Positions 35,701-43,124 of a DNA stretch of 64,000 nt are shown in pieces. The notes beneath the pieces are model-generated. The model was not told where the DNA came from. It was given only the letters and a program-made list of their open reading frames with translations, and did no database searches. The stretch's first letter is position 1. Each line of letters begins with the position of its first letter. Source of the stretch: Paludibacteraceae bacterium (GTDB lineage: Bacteria; Bacteroidota; Bacteroidia; Bacteroidales; Paludibacteraceae); assembly GCA_024693065.1 (NCBI GenBank), contig JAILLP010000018.1:1-64000 (forward strand), read 5' to 3'. A program made the translations under genes and the position numbers.

Positions 35701-38298
35701 GTGACGGCAACCGGACAGCTCTGCCCGGACGCTACCCAAAGCCTCTCCGTCACAGTGGACAACCAGGCGACACTGACGTTGAGCGCCTCCGCCGATGCGG
35801 TCTGCGTGAACGATAACGTGACCCTCTCGGCAAACTATGGTACAGCCACCGCCATCGTCTGGGAGAAGAAGGAAGAGGGCGAAACAGCCTTCACGGATTT
35901 CTCCACCGACCTCACCCAACAGCAGGTAGTCAACCCTGCGCGCAAGACCACCTACCGCATCCGCTCCGCACAGAACAATGCTTGTCCGGAGAGCTATTCG
36001 GACGAGGTGACCATCTCCACGGAAGACTCCCTGCGGGTCTCTGTAGAGCCTATCGAAACAACACTCTGCGAAGGCACGGCGGTGAGCCTGAAAGCATCCG
36101 TCACGGGTACACCAACCTCCATCACGTGGGAGAAGCAGGTGGGCGGACAGACCTCCGTTTTGGCCAATGACAAGGAGACCACAGACACGCCTACCCAGTC
36201 TTGCGAATACACGGTGACAGCAGCCGGACAGCTCTGCCCGGACGCTACCCAAAGCCTCTCCGTCACAGTGGACAACCAGGCATCGTTAACGTTGAGCGCC
36301 TCCGCCAATGCGGTCTGCGTGAACGATAACGTGACCCTCTCAGCAAGCTATGGCACGGCCACCGCCATCGTCTGGGAGAAGAAGGAAGAGGGCGAAACCA
36401 CCTTCACGGACTTCTCCACCGACCTCACCCAACAGCAGGTAGTCAACCCTGCGCACAAGACCACCTACCGCATCCGCTCCGCGCAGAACAACGCTTGTCC
36501 GGAGAGCGTTTCGGACGAAATGACCGTCTCCACGGAAGACTCCCTGCGCATGAACCTTCAACCTATTGCGGAGACAGTCAAGGAAGGGAATAGTGTTAGC
36601 CTCAAGGCAACCATTGCCCAGGGCACCCCGACATCGTTCACATGGGAGAAGGAAACCGACTCAGGGAAGAGCACGTTAGGCACACAATACGAGGCGACTG
36701 ACACGCCAAGCGAAAACAGCACCTACATCGCCACCGTCCATGCGACGTATTGCCCTGAGGTGACCCTTAGCCAAAGCATCATCTTCAAGCCACTGATTAT
36801 CCTTAGCCTATCGTCCGCAGTGGATACGATATGCGAGGGCGAGGAAGTGGTGCTCACCACCAGCTATGGAGTGGCAGAGGGTATTGCATGGGAAAAACAG
36901 GAGGAGGGATCCTCTGGTTACGAGGAATTCGCCACTGACCTCACCACACAGAAGAATGTGACGCCTATGGTGACGACCCGCTACAGAATACGCCACACAG
37001 GAGACGATGTGGTCTACTCCAATGATGTCACCATCCATGTGGTGAAACCAGTTGAAGTCGAACTTACAGGAGATGAGTCCACATGCAAGGGAAGTGACTA
37101 CACCATTAACTTCCGCATAAAGAACGGGCAGGATGTATCATCCGTCACCCTATACGAATCCGTCAATGGAGAGATCGTCAACCGGGAAAAGATTGAAGGA
37201 TATAGTTCGGGCGACTACAACGGGGCCTCCCTCTATACCCTCATGGAAGAGACCTCCTTCAGCATGAAGGCCATTTCCAACCATTGCCATGAGGTGGAGG
37301 CCACCCACACCGTAACAATCGACACGGTCCCTGACCACTATGAACTGACTGCTTCGTCAGACTCGATCTGTAGGGGTGACCTTGTGGAACTCTCCACAGA
37401 CTTCCCGTTCTCGGCGAACAATCTGTTGTTATCCGCGACATCCGTCACAGCGGGTCACCCGGAGGAGATCTACATGGCTTCCGACAAGGAGAGTTTCAAT
37501 CCAGATGAGACCACCAACTACACCCTTATCCCACGCACGGAGAAGGGGTGCATAGGGGAAAAGAAGGAACTCACCATCCATGTGTTCGAACCAACGGAAG
37601 GCACGACGAAGGACACGATGGTCTGCATCGGGGAGCGCGCCTTCCTGCGTGTGAATGATGGTGCTGCTGACAACCGATATGTCTGGTCCACCTCCCCTGA
37701 CTTCACCGACACCATTGCCATAGGCAACAGACAGGAGGTGTTCCCGGAAGAGACTACCACCTACTACGTGAAGGCGACAAACGGTACGTGCGAAAAGCAA
37801 CTAGAGCAGACGATACACGTTGCGCCGCAGCCTAATATTATCGTGAATCAGGAAGAGGCGCAGATCATCACCCTCGAAGGGGAGGGCGGAACAGCCCCTT
37901 ATCTCTTCGACTTGGGCTCAGGATTCGAACAGACAAACACAATCACACCAGTGGTTCCCGGCTGGACCTATACCGCCAAGGTCAAAGACGAGAAGGGCTG
38001 CGTCGGCGAAATGACCTTCGTGGCGGAACGTCATGATCTGATTATCCCTGAATACTTCACACCTCAGGGCGATGGAACCAACGACACATGGAAGATCATT
38101 AACTTGAATAGATATGCTAACGTGAAAGTATCCATTTTCGACCGACATGGCAAGAAGCTCTTCGAATCAACAGATCCGGAACAAGAGTGGGAGGGTACCT
38201 ACAACGGATATGCCTTGCCATCGGAAGATTATTGGTATATCATCAACATTGACGATATAAGAGCTATCTTTACGGGACATTTTACATTAATACGTTGA
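32788..38298 (+). CDS. Giant Ig-like repeat surface protein with T9SS type-B C-terminal domain
   Basis: About 1836 residues from the ATG at 32788 (MRLEKYIIGCICAILLSLGA signal peptide). Two N-terminal repeats of a 'WQ(T/R)SDDGGATW' sandwich flank a binding-like jelly roll (about 140-350). There follow many Ig-like/PKD-like domains. The central part is a tandem array with a period of 171 residues, each unit made of two domains (SLTLSASANAVC... and ...TLCEGTAVSLKAS). The C-terminus 'YFTPQGDGTNDTWKI' to 'FDRHGKKLFES' is a gliding-motility-type CHU_C domain, the type-B T9SS signal. It is most likely an adhesin or surface scaffold; no catalytic domain is visible. Confidence 0.88.
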   Translation: MRLEKYIIGCICAILLSLGAYSQEIFIDGRVKALSNFSCGEMHTLRLSDPSTWSLTFPSPYCLWQRSDNDGTTWQNILESGTEVYSLNVVNHDGTKQLYRVIIADSQSDATNYALSGNATGQSILVSDEVSIQCDLTICNEKENRLVVWMEDFKSVPRGERRECDNLVDKRFAGRYNESYNTNVNNGMYAVVSHVEDGSTSEYNWFSGGTDHTGNKDGGFLIINNKDDQASANKLMFEKKIEFDLCADTWYYFSIYAMCITGGAADNPTRAYAPCNFTFEIIGEDGVTILAKDQSGDVPVTPRGISTWYNYGVSFNSGNNKNVLLRIYDSAIKGVSGNDMAVDDISLIACEKPIPETTLGVGLEKDKEGICGETAQLTLSDMSQWENELPSVYCVWQTSDDGGATWTNMPESGEKVYSVKVPFQKSVEGIRYRVIVSKDQASGEFIAEHGYSDDACSIYKISNVSTLTCRCATPQIFVTASSSFFCTDPVELSAIVNNGVTADSISWRQQDVSTGDWVAIADQQGSSISVFDQIERHYCAVAWNDICHSDSVFITIKENHTDSVPLKITGDGTICENGSTTLILTGNALDQITWMKREEGESDFSPLGAADAPQATVSPSKTTYYRAETAVLPGQCIQGISDTFTVKVDAPATLTLASSANAVCENDNVTLSASYGTATAIVWEKKEEGETAFADFSTDLAQQQVVNPAHKTTYRIRSAQNNACPESVSDEVTVSTEDSLRVSVEPIETTLCEGTAVSLKASVTGTPASITWEKQVGGQTSVLANDKEVTDTPAQSCEYTVTAAGQLCPDATQSLSVTVDNQASLTLSASANAVCVNDNVTLSANYGTATAIVWEKKEEGETAFADFSTDLTQQQVVNPTHKTTYRIRSAQNNACPESYSDEVTVSTEDSLRVSVEHIETTLCEGTAVSLKASVTGTPASVTWEKQVGGQTSVLANDKETTDTPTQSCEYTVTATGQLCPDATQSLSVTVDNQATLTLSASADAVCVNDNVTLSANYGTATAIVWEKKEEGETAFTDFSTDLTQQQVVNPARKTTYRIRSAQNNACPESYSDEVTISTEDSLRVSVEPIETTLCEGTAVSLKASVTGTPTSITWEKQVGGQTSVLANDKETTDTPTQSCEYTVTAAGQLCPDATQSLSVTVDNQASLTLSASANAVCVNDNVTLSASYGTATAIVWEKKEEGETTFTDFSTDLTQQQVVNPAHKTTYRIRSAQNNACPESVSDEMTVSTEDSLRMNLQPIAETVKEGNSVSLKATIAQGTPTSFTWEKETDSGKSTLGTQYEATDTPSENSTYIATVHATYCPEVTLSQSIIFKPLIILSLSSAVDTICEGEEVVLTTSYGVAEGIAWEKQEEGSSGYEEFATDLTTQKNVTPMVTTRYRIRHTGDDVVYSNDVTIHVVKPVEVELTGDESTCKGSDYTINFRIKNGQDVSSVTLYESVNGEIVNREKIEGYSSGDYNGASLYTLMEETSFSMKAISNHCHEVEATHTVTIDTVPDHYELTASSDSICRGDLVELSTDFPFSANNLLLSATSVTAGHPEEIYMASDKESFNPDETTNYTLIPRTEKGCIGEKKELTIHVFEPTEGTTKDTMVCIGERAFLRVNDGAADNRYVWSTSPDFTDTIAIGNRQEVFPEETTTYYVKATNGTCEKQLEQTIHVAPQPNIIVNQEEAQIITLEGEGGTAPYLFDLGSGFEQTNTITPVVPGWTYTAKVKDEKGCVGEMTFVAERHDLIIPEYFTPQGDGTNDTWKIINLNRYANVKVSIFDRHGKKLFESTDPEQEWEGTYNGYALPSEDYWYIINIDDIRAIFTGHFTLIR
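34741..36540 (+). repeat. 513-bp tandem coding repeats
   Basis: The marker GCGGTCTGCG recurs at 34771, 35284, 35797 and 36310, exactly 513 nt apart. Three full units and a half unit are nearly identical in DNA, which indicates recent duplication and possible length change by recombination. Confidence 0.9.
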
Positions 38299-38319
38299 TA
38301 TAAGTAGAAGATCATTATT

Positions 38320-38715
38320 ATGGAATATATTTTTGAATACGAATTTGAGGTGCGCGACTACGAGTGCGATGTGCAGGGGATTGTCAATAACGCTAATTAT
38401 CAACACTATATGGAGCATGCTCGGCACCGCTACATCCAGACCATCGGTTTGGATTTCATGGAGCTGACCAATGCTGGGGTGATCCTCGTCGTCGCGAAGG
38501 CTGAGCTGCAATACAAGCAACCGTTGAAGAGCAACGACAAATTCGTCTGCCGCCTCAACGTGAAAAAAGAGGGTATCCGTTATGTTTTCTATGAGGATAT
38601 ATACCGTCTATCCGACAATAAGCTTTGCACACAAGGTAAATTCGACATCGTCTCCGTCATCAATGGCAGACTAAAGACTTCGGAGATCGTTGATAAGGCA
38701 CTCTTCGGAGAGTAG
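38320..38715 (+). CDS. Acyl-CoA thioesterase, hotdog fold (YbgC/FadM-like)
   Basis: 131 residues. The motif 'VRDYECDVQGIVNNANYQHYMEHARHRYIQ' fits the 4HBT hotdog thioesterase family, with Asp17 as the likely catalytic residue (usual form RxxDxDxxGHVNNxxYxxYxExAR). Members hydrolyse acyl-CoA or acyl-ACP in the cytoplasm. The start codon follows the giant gene by 21 nt, so read-through expression is possible. It converges with the regulator gene with a 28-nt gap. Confidence 0.85.
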   Translation: MEYIFEYEFEVRDYECDVQGIVNNANYQHYMEHARHRYIQTIGLDFMELTNAGVILVVAKAELQYKQPLKSNDKFVCRLNVKKEGIRYVFYEDIYRLSDNKLCTQGKFDIVSVINGRLKTSEIVDKALFGE

Positions 38716-38743
38716 ACCGACAAAGCCATTCAAATATTTGGGG

Positions 38744-41497
38744 CTATTCCTTCTCCTTCTTCTGCGAAGGAGGATAGCCGAAGTATTCCTTGTACTTACG
38801 GCTGAAGTAGTATGGGCTGCTGAAGCCTGTCGTGAAGGCCACCTCTTTGACTGGCAGGTTCGTGGTCCGCAACATCTCGTCCGCTTTCTTCAAGCGATGG
38901 ACACCGATCATCTCCACCGGTGTCTGCTCCGTCAGCGGTTTCAGCCTACGGATGAGGGTGGATTTGCTGGTGGACATCTCCTTGGCCAGCTCCTCCACGG
39001 AGAATTCAGGGTTCATGTAGTTGCGCTCTATGACCTCCATCACCTGCGCCATGAACGGGTCGACGGCTGGTTCCTGCGTTGCATCATCCTCCTGTCCTTG
39101 GGACTCCGTCGCATGCGCTGTAGCATCCTCGGATGTGTTTGCCACTGGTTTTTCCACATAGACCACCTTGTGCCTCTTCCTTCCGTACATCCAATATAGG
39201 AAGGCCAATAGGGCAAGCACCACCAGGTTGATGAACCACCATGATCTCCACCAAGTCGAAACGACGGTGATTGGCAGCATCAAGTGGGTGGCTTGATCCT
39301 CGTCCCCTAACTCATAGACAGATAGTTCCAGTTCGTATTTCCCTGCGGGAAGATGGTCCAGAACCACCTCCCTCCTGCCGTTCAGATTCTTCCATGTACT
39401 ATCTACCCCCTTGAGGCGGTAGGTGCAAACAACATCCAGTCCCGAAAGGGAGACCACATCGAAGGCGATATGCGTCTCCAAGTTGCTCTCCTTCAGGCGG
39501 AGCTTGCCATCCCGCAAAGATAGTCTGAGGGATTGTCCATCGCCCCCTTTCCCGGTCACGTCAGACCATGCCAAGAACCTGATGGTTCCGGAAGAGCCCA
39601 TCTGATTAGGGTTCAGCATGATGAAACCATTGGAGCACCCGAAGAACATATTGCCCTTCGAACTCTCATAAATGGCGCGGGACTGGAAAAAGAGCTTCCC
39701 GTATTTGTCCATCGGGAGCGGAATGGTCCTGTAAGTTTTTTCCTTCAGGTTGACCCTATAGATGCCCGCCGTACCGTCGCACCACAGGAACCCCTGTTTG
39801 TCGAAGTAGACGGAGACGTATTTCGCGGTAGGCAGATAGTCCAAAAGGCTCATCGTCCCATCTTTCTTGGAGACACGGAAGACACCGTAGTTGGAGGCGA
39901 CGTAAAGGTTCCCCTCCGCATCGCAGTGCCCGTCGACGAATATGCATGGTTCCGTCGTGTTAGGGGGAGTTTCCCATGAGAAGAAATTCATTCCTGTGCT
40001 GTCGCAACGCCAGACGTTATAAGGGGAAAGCACCCACATCATACCATCCGGTGCCTCCTCCATATCGTCGATCCAACGATCGATGATATCCTCATTCACC
40101 ACGAAAGATTTCTTCTCCCATGAGCCGTTCGTGTGGCGCACATAGACACCGTCTCCTTGTGTGGCGACCCAGATCTCTCCATTACGCAAGTGGCGCACGC
40201 ATTTAGAGCTATTGACCGTATTCTCCAATCCGTTGTACCTGAGGGGTGACACCCTTCCTTCCTCCGAGACGATACCGATGCCTCCGAACCAGGAGGAAAC
40301 CAGCGATTCGTTCCCTCTCCAATGACAAAAGGAGAGGATGCTCCTTCCCATGCAAGAGAAGCCATCCAAGTATTGCATGAACTTGCCTTCGCCTGTCACC
40401 AGATAAGCGCCGGAGCCATCCGTCCCCACGAATATATTGCCGTCGGGACGTTCCATGAAACAGGAGGCGTCCACGTTCGGGTAACCCATTTCAGACGAAT
40501 GGAAAATCTTAGAGCTGTTCTCCGCTTGATAACGGAACAGACCATTCACCTGTGTGCCGATCCAAATGCTATGGTCTGAATCCTCGAACAGGGCATGAAC
40601 TTTCTTCAGGTCCTCATCCCCCTCATAGGATTTCACCTCGACAAATTTCCCGAAGTGGTCCATCCGCCACAAACCATCTCCCCACGTGCCCAACCAGACA
40701 CGCTCCTTTGTGTCTTTCAGCATGATGGATACATTCTTGAATGGCGTATTCAGTTCTTTGGCGACAGGCAATCCTTCCCCAGGAATTTCAAATAGCCAAA
40801 CACCCCCCATGTTGGTGGAGACCAGAACGCGGGCAGAGTCCAGCTCTAGAATCGAGGAGACTGGCGCCTTGTCCTTGGAGAGCGAATAAAGCTTCAGTTC
40901 CTCCCCTTGGGAAGAGAAGAGATGAAGCCCGTCGAAAGAGCCTACCCAAAGATTACCTAACCTATCTTCATAAAAGGATTGTACGAGCAACTGACTCGTG
41001 GTGCCTGTCAAAAGCGAGTCCTCCGAAAAACGATTCCGCAACGTGTCATACGGGAAGATGCCGCTTGTGGTCAAGAGTAGACTCCTTCCATCCCGCAATC
41101 GGGAGAAACCTGTCACGGACTTCACGTACTTCTCCATCAATTCAGGGAAACGTCGGTTTAGGAACGTATCGGCAGCGATCTCGTAAGTCTGCAACATGCC
41201 ATGATCCCCACCAAAGAGAATCTCTCCCGATATGGAGCTCGTCAGGCAACTCACGCTATTCTGCATCAAACCTCCTCGTTTCTTGGAGTAGTTCTTGAAA
41301 TATGTGCCGTCGAACCGGCTCACCCCGTCTTGCGTGGCGACCCATATAAATCCGTTGCGGTCTTGCCCGATGTCTAAGACAAAGTCACAGCACAACCCAT
41401 CCTTTGTCCTATAATGGTCAAAACACAAATGCTCACTCGCACACAGCATGTGGCAAAAGAAAAGCATCGAAAAAACTATAAGCAACCTAAAACACAT
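38744..41497 (-). CDS. One-component membrane regulator: propeller sensor, TM helix, AraC-type HTH
   Basis: 917 residues. After a signal-anchor sequence there are many two-component-regulator propeller repeats (for example 'DRNGFIWVATQDGVSRFDG', 'EDRLGNLWVGSFDGLHLF') across about 25-640. A Y_Y_Y-type sandwich (about 680-750, 'TYRLKGVDSTWKNL') and one TM helix (about 768-788) follow. The cytoplasmic end is an AraC HTH domain (about 815-912, 'SVEELAKEMSTSKSTLIRRL', 'VAFTTGFSSPYYFSRKYKEYFG'). Unlike the common hybrid two-component systems it has no histidine kinase and no receiver, so it should sense a periplasmic oligosaccharide and bind DNA directly. Likely targets are the nearby glycan genes. 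Confidence 0.88.
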   Translation of the reverse strand: MCFRLLIVFSMLFFCHMLCASEHLCFDHYRTKDGLCCDFVLDIGQDRNGFIWVATQDGVSRFDGTYFKNYSKKRGGLMQNSVSCLTSSISGEILFGGDHGMLQTYEIAADTFLNRRFPELMEKYVKSVTGFSRLRDGRSLLLTTSGIFPYDTLRNRFSEDSLLTGTTSQLLVQSFYEDRLGNLWVGSFDGLHLFSSQGEELKLYSLSKDKAPVSSILELDSARVLVSTNMGGVWLFEIPGEGLPVAKELNTPFKNVSIMLKDTKERVWLGTWGDGLWRMDHFGKFVEVKSYEGDEDLKKVHALFEDSDHSIWIGTQVNGLFRYQAENSSKIFHSSEMGYPNVDASCFMERPDGNIFVGTDGSGAYLVTGEGKFMQYLDGFSCMGRSILSFCHWRGNESLVSSWFGGIGIVSEEGRVSPLRYNGLENTVNSSKCVRHLRNGEIWVATQGDGVYVRHTNGSWEKKSFVVNEDIIDRWIDDMEEAPDGMMWVLSPYNVWRCDSTGMNFFSWETPPNTTEPCIFVDGHCDAEGNLYVASNYGVFRVSKKDGTMSLLDYLPTAKYVSVYFDKQGFLWCDGTAGIYRVNLKEKTYRTIPLPMDKYGKLFFQSRAIYESSKGNMFFGCSNGFIMLNPNQMGSSGTIRFLAWSDVTGKGGDGQSLRLSLRDGKLRLKESNLETHIAFDVVSLSGLDVVCTYRLKGVDSTWKNLNGRREVVLDHLPAGKYELELSVYELGDEDQATHLMLPITVVSTWWRSWWFINLVVLALLAFLYWMYGRKRHKVVYVEKPVANTSEDATAHATESQGQEDDATQEPAVDPFMAQVMEVIERNYMNPEFSVEELAKEMSTSKSTLIRRLKPLTEQTPVEMIGVHRLKKADEMLRTTNLPVKEVAFTTGFSSPYYFSRKYKEYFGYPPSQKKEKE

Positions 41498-41515
41498 AAA
41501 CTAAAAGAAGCGCTA

Positions 41516-41523
41516 CAAAAATA
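41516..41523 (-). promoter_or_regulatory. -7 box of the regulator gene
   Basis: TATTTTTG on the minus strand, 18 nt before the ATG at 41497. No clear -33 box. Confidence 0.4.
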
Positions 41524-41634
41524 ATTTTTTTCTTTCTCTTTTCCACGCCCCAACTTCCTATTTTTGAGAAATCAAGGCACAAAACGGAAACATTTTTTAG
41601 CGGTTCGGACGCTTTGGTTTTGCTATCTATGTGT

Positions 41635-42825
41635 CTACGATGATAAATCCTCCATCATCAGAAAATCTTTGAGGCGGATGTGTTGCACGGTGCTCGTCGA
41701 ATAATCGTTCTCATCGTTGGTGATGAGGATCTTCTTACGGGAATTGTCGAGTTCATTGAATGGTGCGAATTCACGCTTGTAGGTGCTCTCCTCAACCACG
41801 CTGTAGGCCACTTGCACAAGATACTCATGTCCGTTCTTTACGGCGAGGAAATCAATTTCTTTGTTGTTCATGTTGTACACCTTGAGTTGGTAGCCCATGT
41901 AGACAAGCTCGTTATATACCACATTCTCAAGGTTATGCGTGATATCAAAACGATTATTGGGCTGACGGATGGAGTTGAAGGCCACATCCTCATCATATAG
42001 TTTCGTGTAGAATTCGAGCTGTTTCTTCGCCTTGGTTGAGTATTGCTCGACCTTTCGGATAACGTATGCCTCTTCCAGGTAATCGAGGTATTTCATCACC
42101 GTATTTACCGAACAATCAGTCTTTTGTGATTTCAGATAATTGTGGACGGAGTTGGAACTGAAGATACGTGCGTTCGATATGAGCACATAATTCACCAGCT
42201 TTGTGAATATTTCCTTCTTGCGGATGTTATAACGGTTGATGATGTCGTTCAATACAATCGTCTCGTCCAAGTCGTTCAGGTAACGGAGCATCTCATCTTC
42301 TCCTTTGAATTCTATCCTTTTAGGAAATCCCCCATATATCAGATAGTCGTTTATGGATACTGTGCGCCCGAGTTCTTGGGCATATTCCACAATCTCCTTG
42401 TACACGAACGGACGTATGGTGAATGAGACATAGCGCCCGCTCAGCTCCTTCGTGAACTCGCACGAAAGCAGTTTTGAGTTCGATCCTGTAATAAAAAGAG
42501 AGATGTTCCGCAGACGGAGCGAACGGCACGCGAGATTCCAGTCCTTCACCATTTGTACCTCATCAAGGAAAACGTAGACCTTCTTTTCTGAAACAATCTG
42601 TTTTTCAATGTATTCAATGAGTTCGATGTCATTGGTGATTTGGGAAGAAATATGCCTGTCCTCGAAGTTCAGGTAGATAATATCCTTCCCCTGCGCAGTG
42701 AGTTCGCTTTTTATCTGTTCCAGCACTACCGATTTGCCACATCGACGAATGCCGGTGATAACTTTTATTAGATCGCTTTCATAAAACGGTCTGATTTGTG
42801 AAATGTATCTTTCCCTGACTATCAT
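41635..42825 (-). CDS. AAA ATPase with DUF4143 domain
   Basis: 396 residues. The N-terminal AAA_14 domain has Walker A 'GIRRCGKS' (about 25-32) and Walker B 'VYVFLDEVQ' (about 83-91), with 'FITGSNSKLL' as sensor 1. The C-terminal DUF4143 domain ends in a PD-(D/E)xK-like core, 'KEIDFLAVKNGHEYLVQVAYS', where Asp and a Gln (often Glu or Gln) with a missing Lys suggest a degenerate nuclease fold. This family is widespread, often mobile, and of unknown function. The upstream region carries paired inverted repeats. Confidence 0.85.
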   Translation of the reverse strand: MIVRERYISQIRPFYESDLIKVITGIRRCGKSVVLEQIKSELTAQGKDIIYLNFEDRHISSQITNDIELIEYIEKQIVSEKKVYVFLDEVQMVKDWNLACRSLRLRNISLFITGSNSKLLSCEFTKELSGRYVSFTIRPFVYKEIVEYAQELGRTVSINDYLIYGGFPKRIEFKGEDEMLRYLNDLDETIVLNDIINRYNIRKKEIFTKLVNYVLISNARIFSSNSVHNYLKSQKTDCSVNTVMKYLDYLEEAYVIRKVEQYSTKAKKQLEFYTKLYDEDVAFNSIRQPNNRFDITHNLENVVYNELVYMGYQLKVYNMNNKEIDFLAVKNGHEYLVQVAYSVVEESTYKREFAPFNELDNSRKKILITNDENDYSTSTVQHIRLKDFLMMEDLSS

Positions 42826-42833
42826 ACGCTTCC

Positions 42834-42913
42834 TACTGAAAACTTTTTACAAATATAGCAAAAGTTTTCACTATACTGAAAACTTTTTCAAAAATCGGCA
42901 AAAGTTTTCAGTA
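42834..42913. promoter_or_regulatory. Paired inverted repeats before the AAA/DUF4143 gene
   Basis: TACTGAAAACTTTTT at 42834-42848 and 42874-42888 alternates with the inverse AAAAGTTTTCA at 42860-42870 and 42900-42910. Two hairpins or two operator sites result, starting 9 nt upstream of the start codon. Autoregulation is plausible. Confidence 0.7.
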
Positions 42914-43124
42914 GAGGGTCGCCTCCGACAAAATCCATATCATTTCCTGCTATCGATAGAGCCCACCAATTCTAATGTCATGCCTAAACGATGAAAATGG
43001 GCCTAAATGCAACAAATGTATATCTTTTTGCCACACACAGATAACCTACAGAATGCTTTATTTCTCGACATTTGCAGAGTAAGTATTAATGAAGCATATG
43101 TATTTTATTAAAACAAGAGTTATC

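Noticed and set aside
34741-36540. Regular repeats as a CRISPR array
   Set aside because: The 513-bp units are translated, in frame, and encode Ig-like domains.
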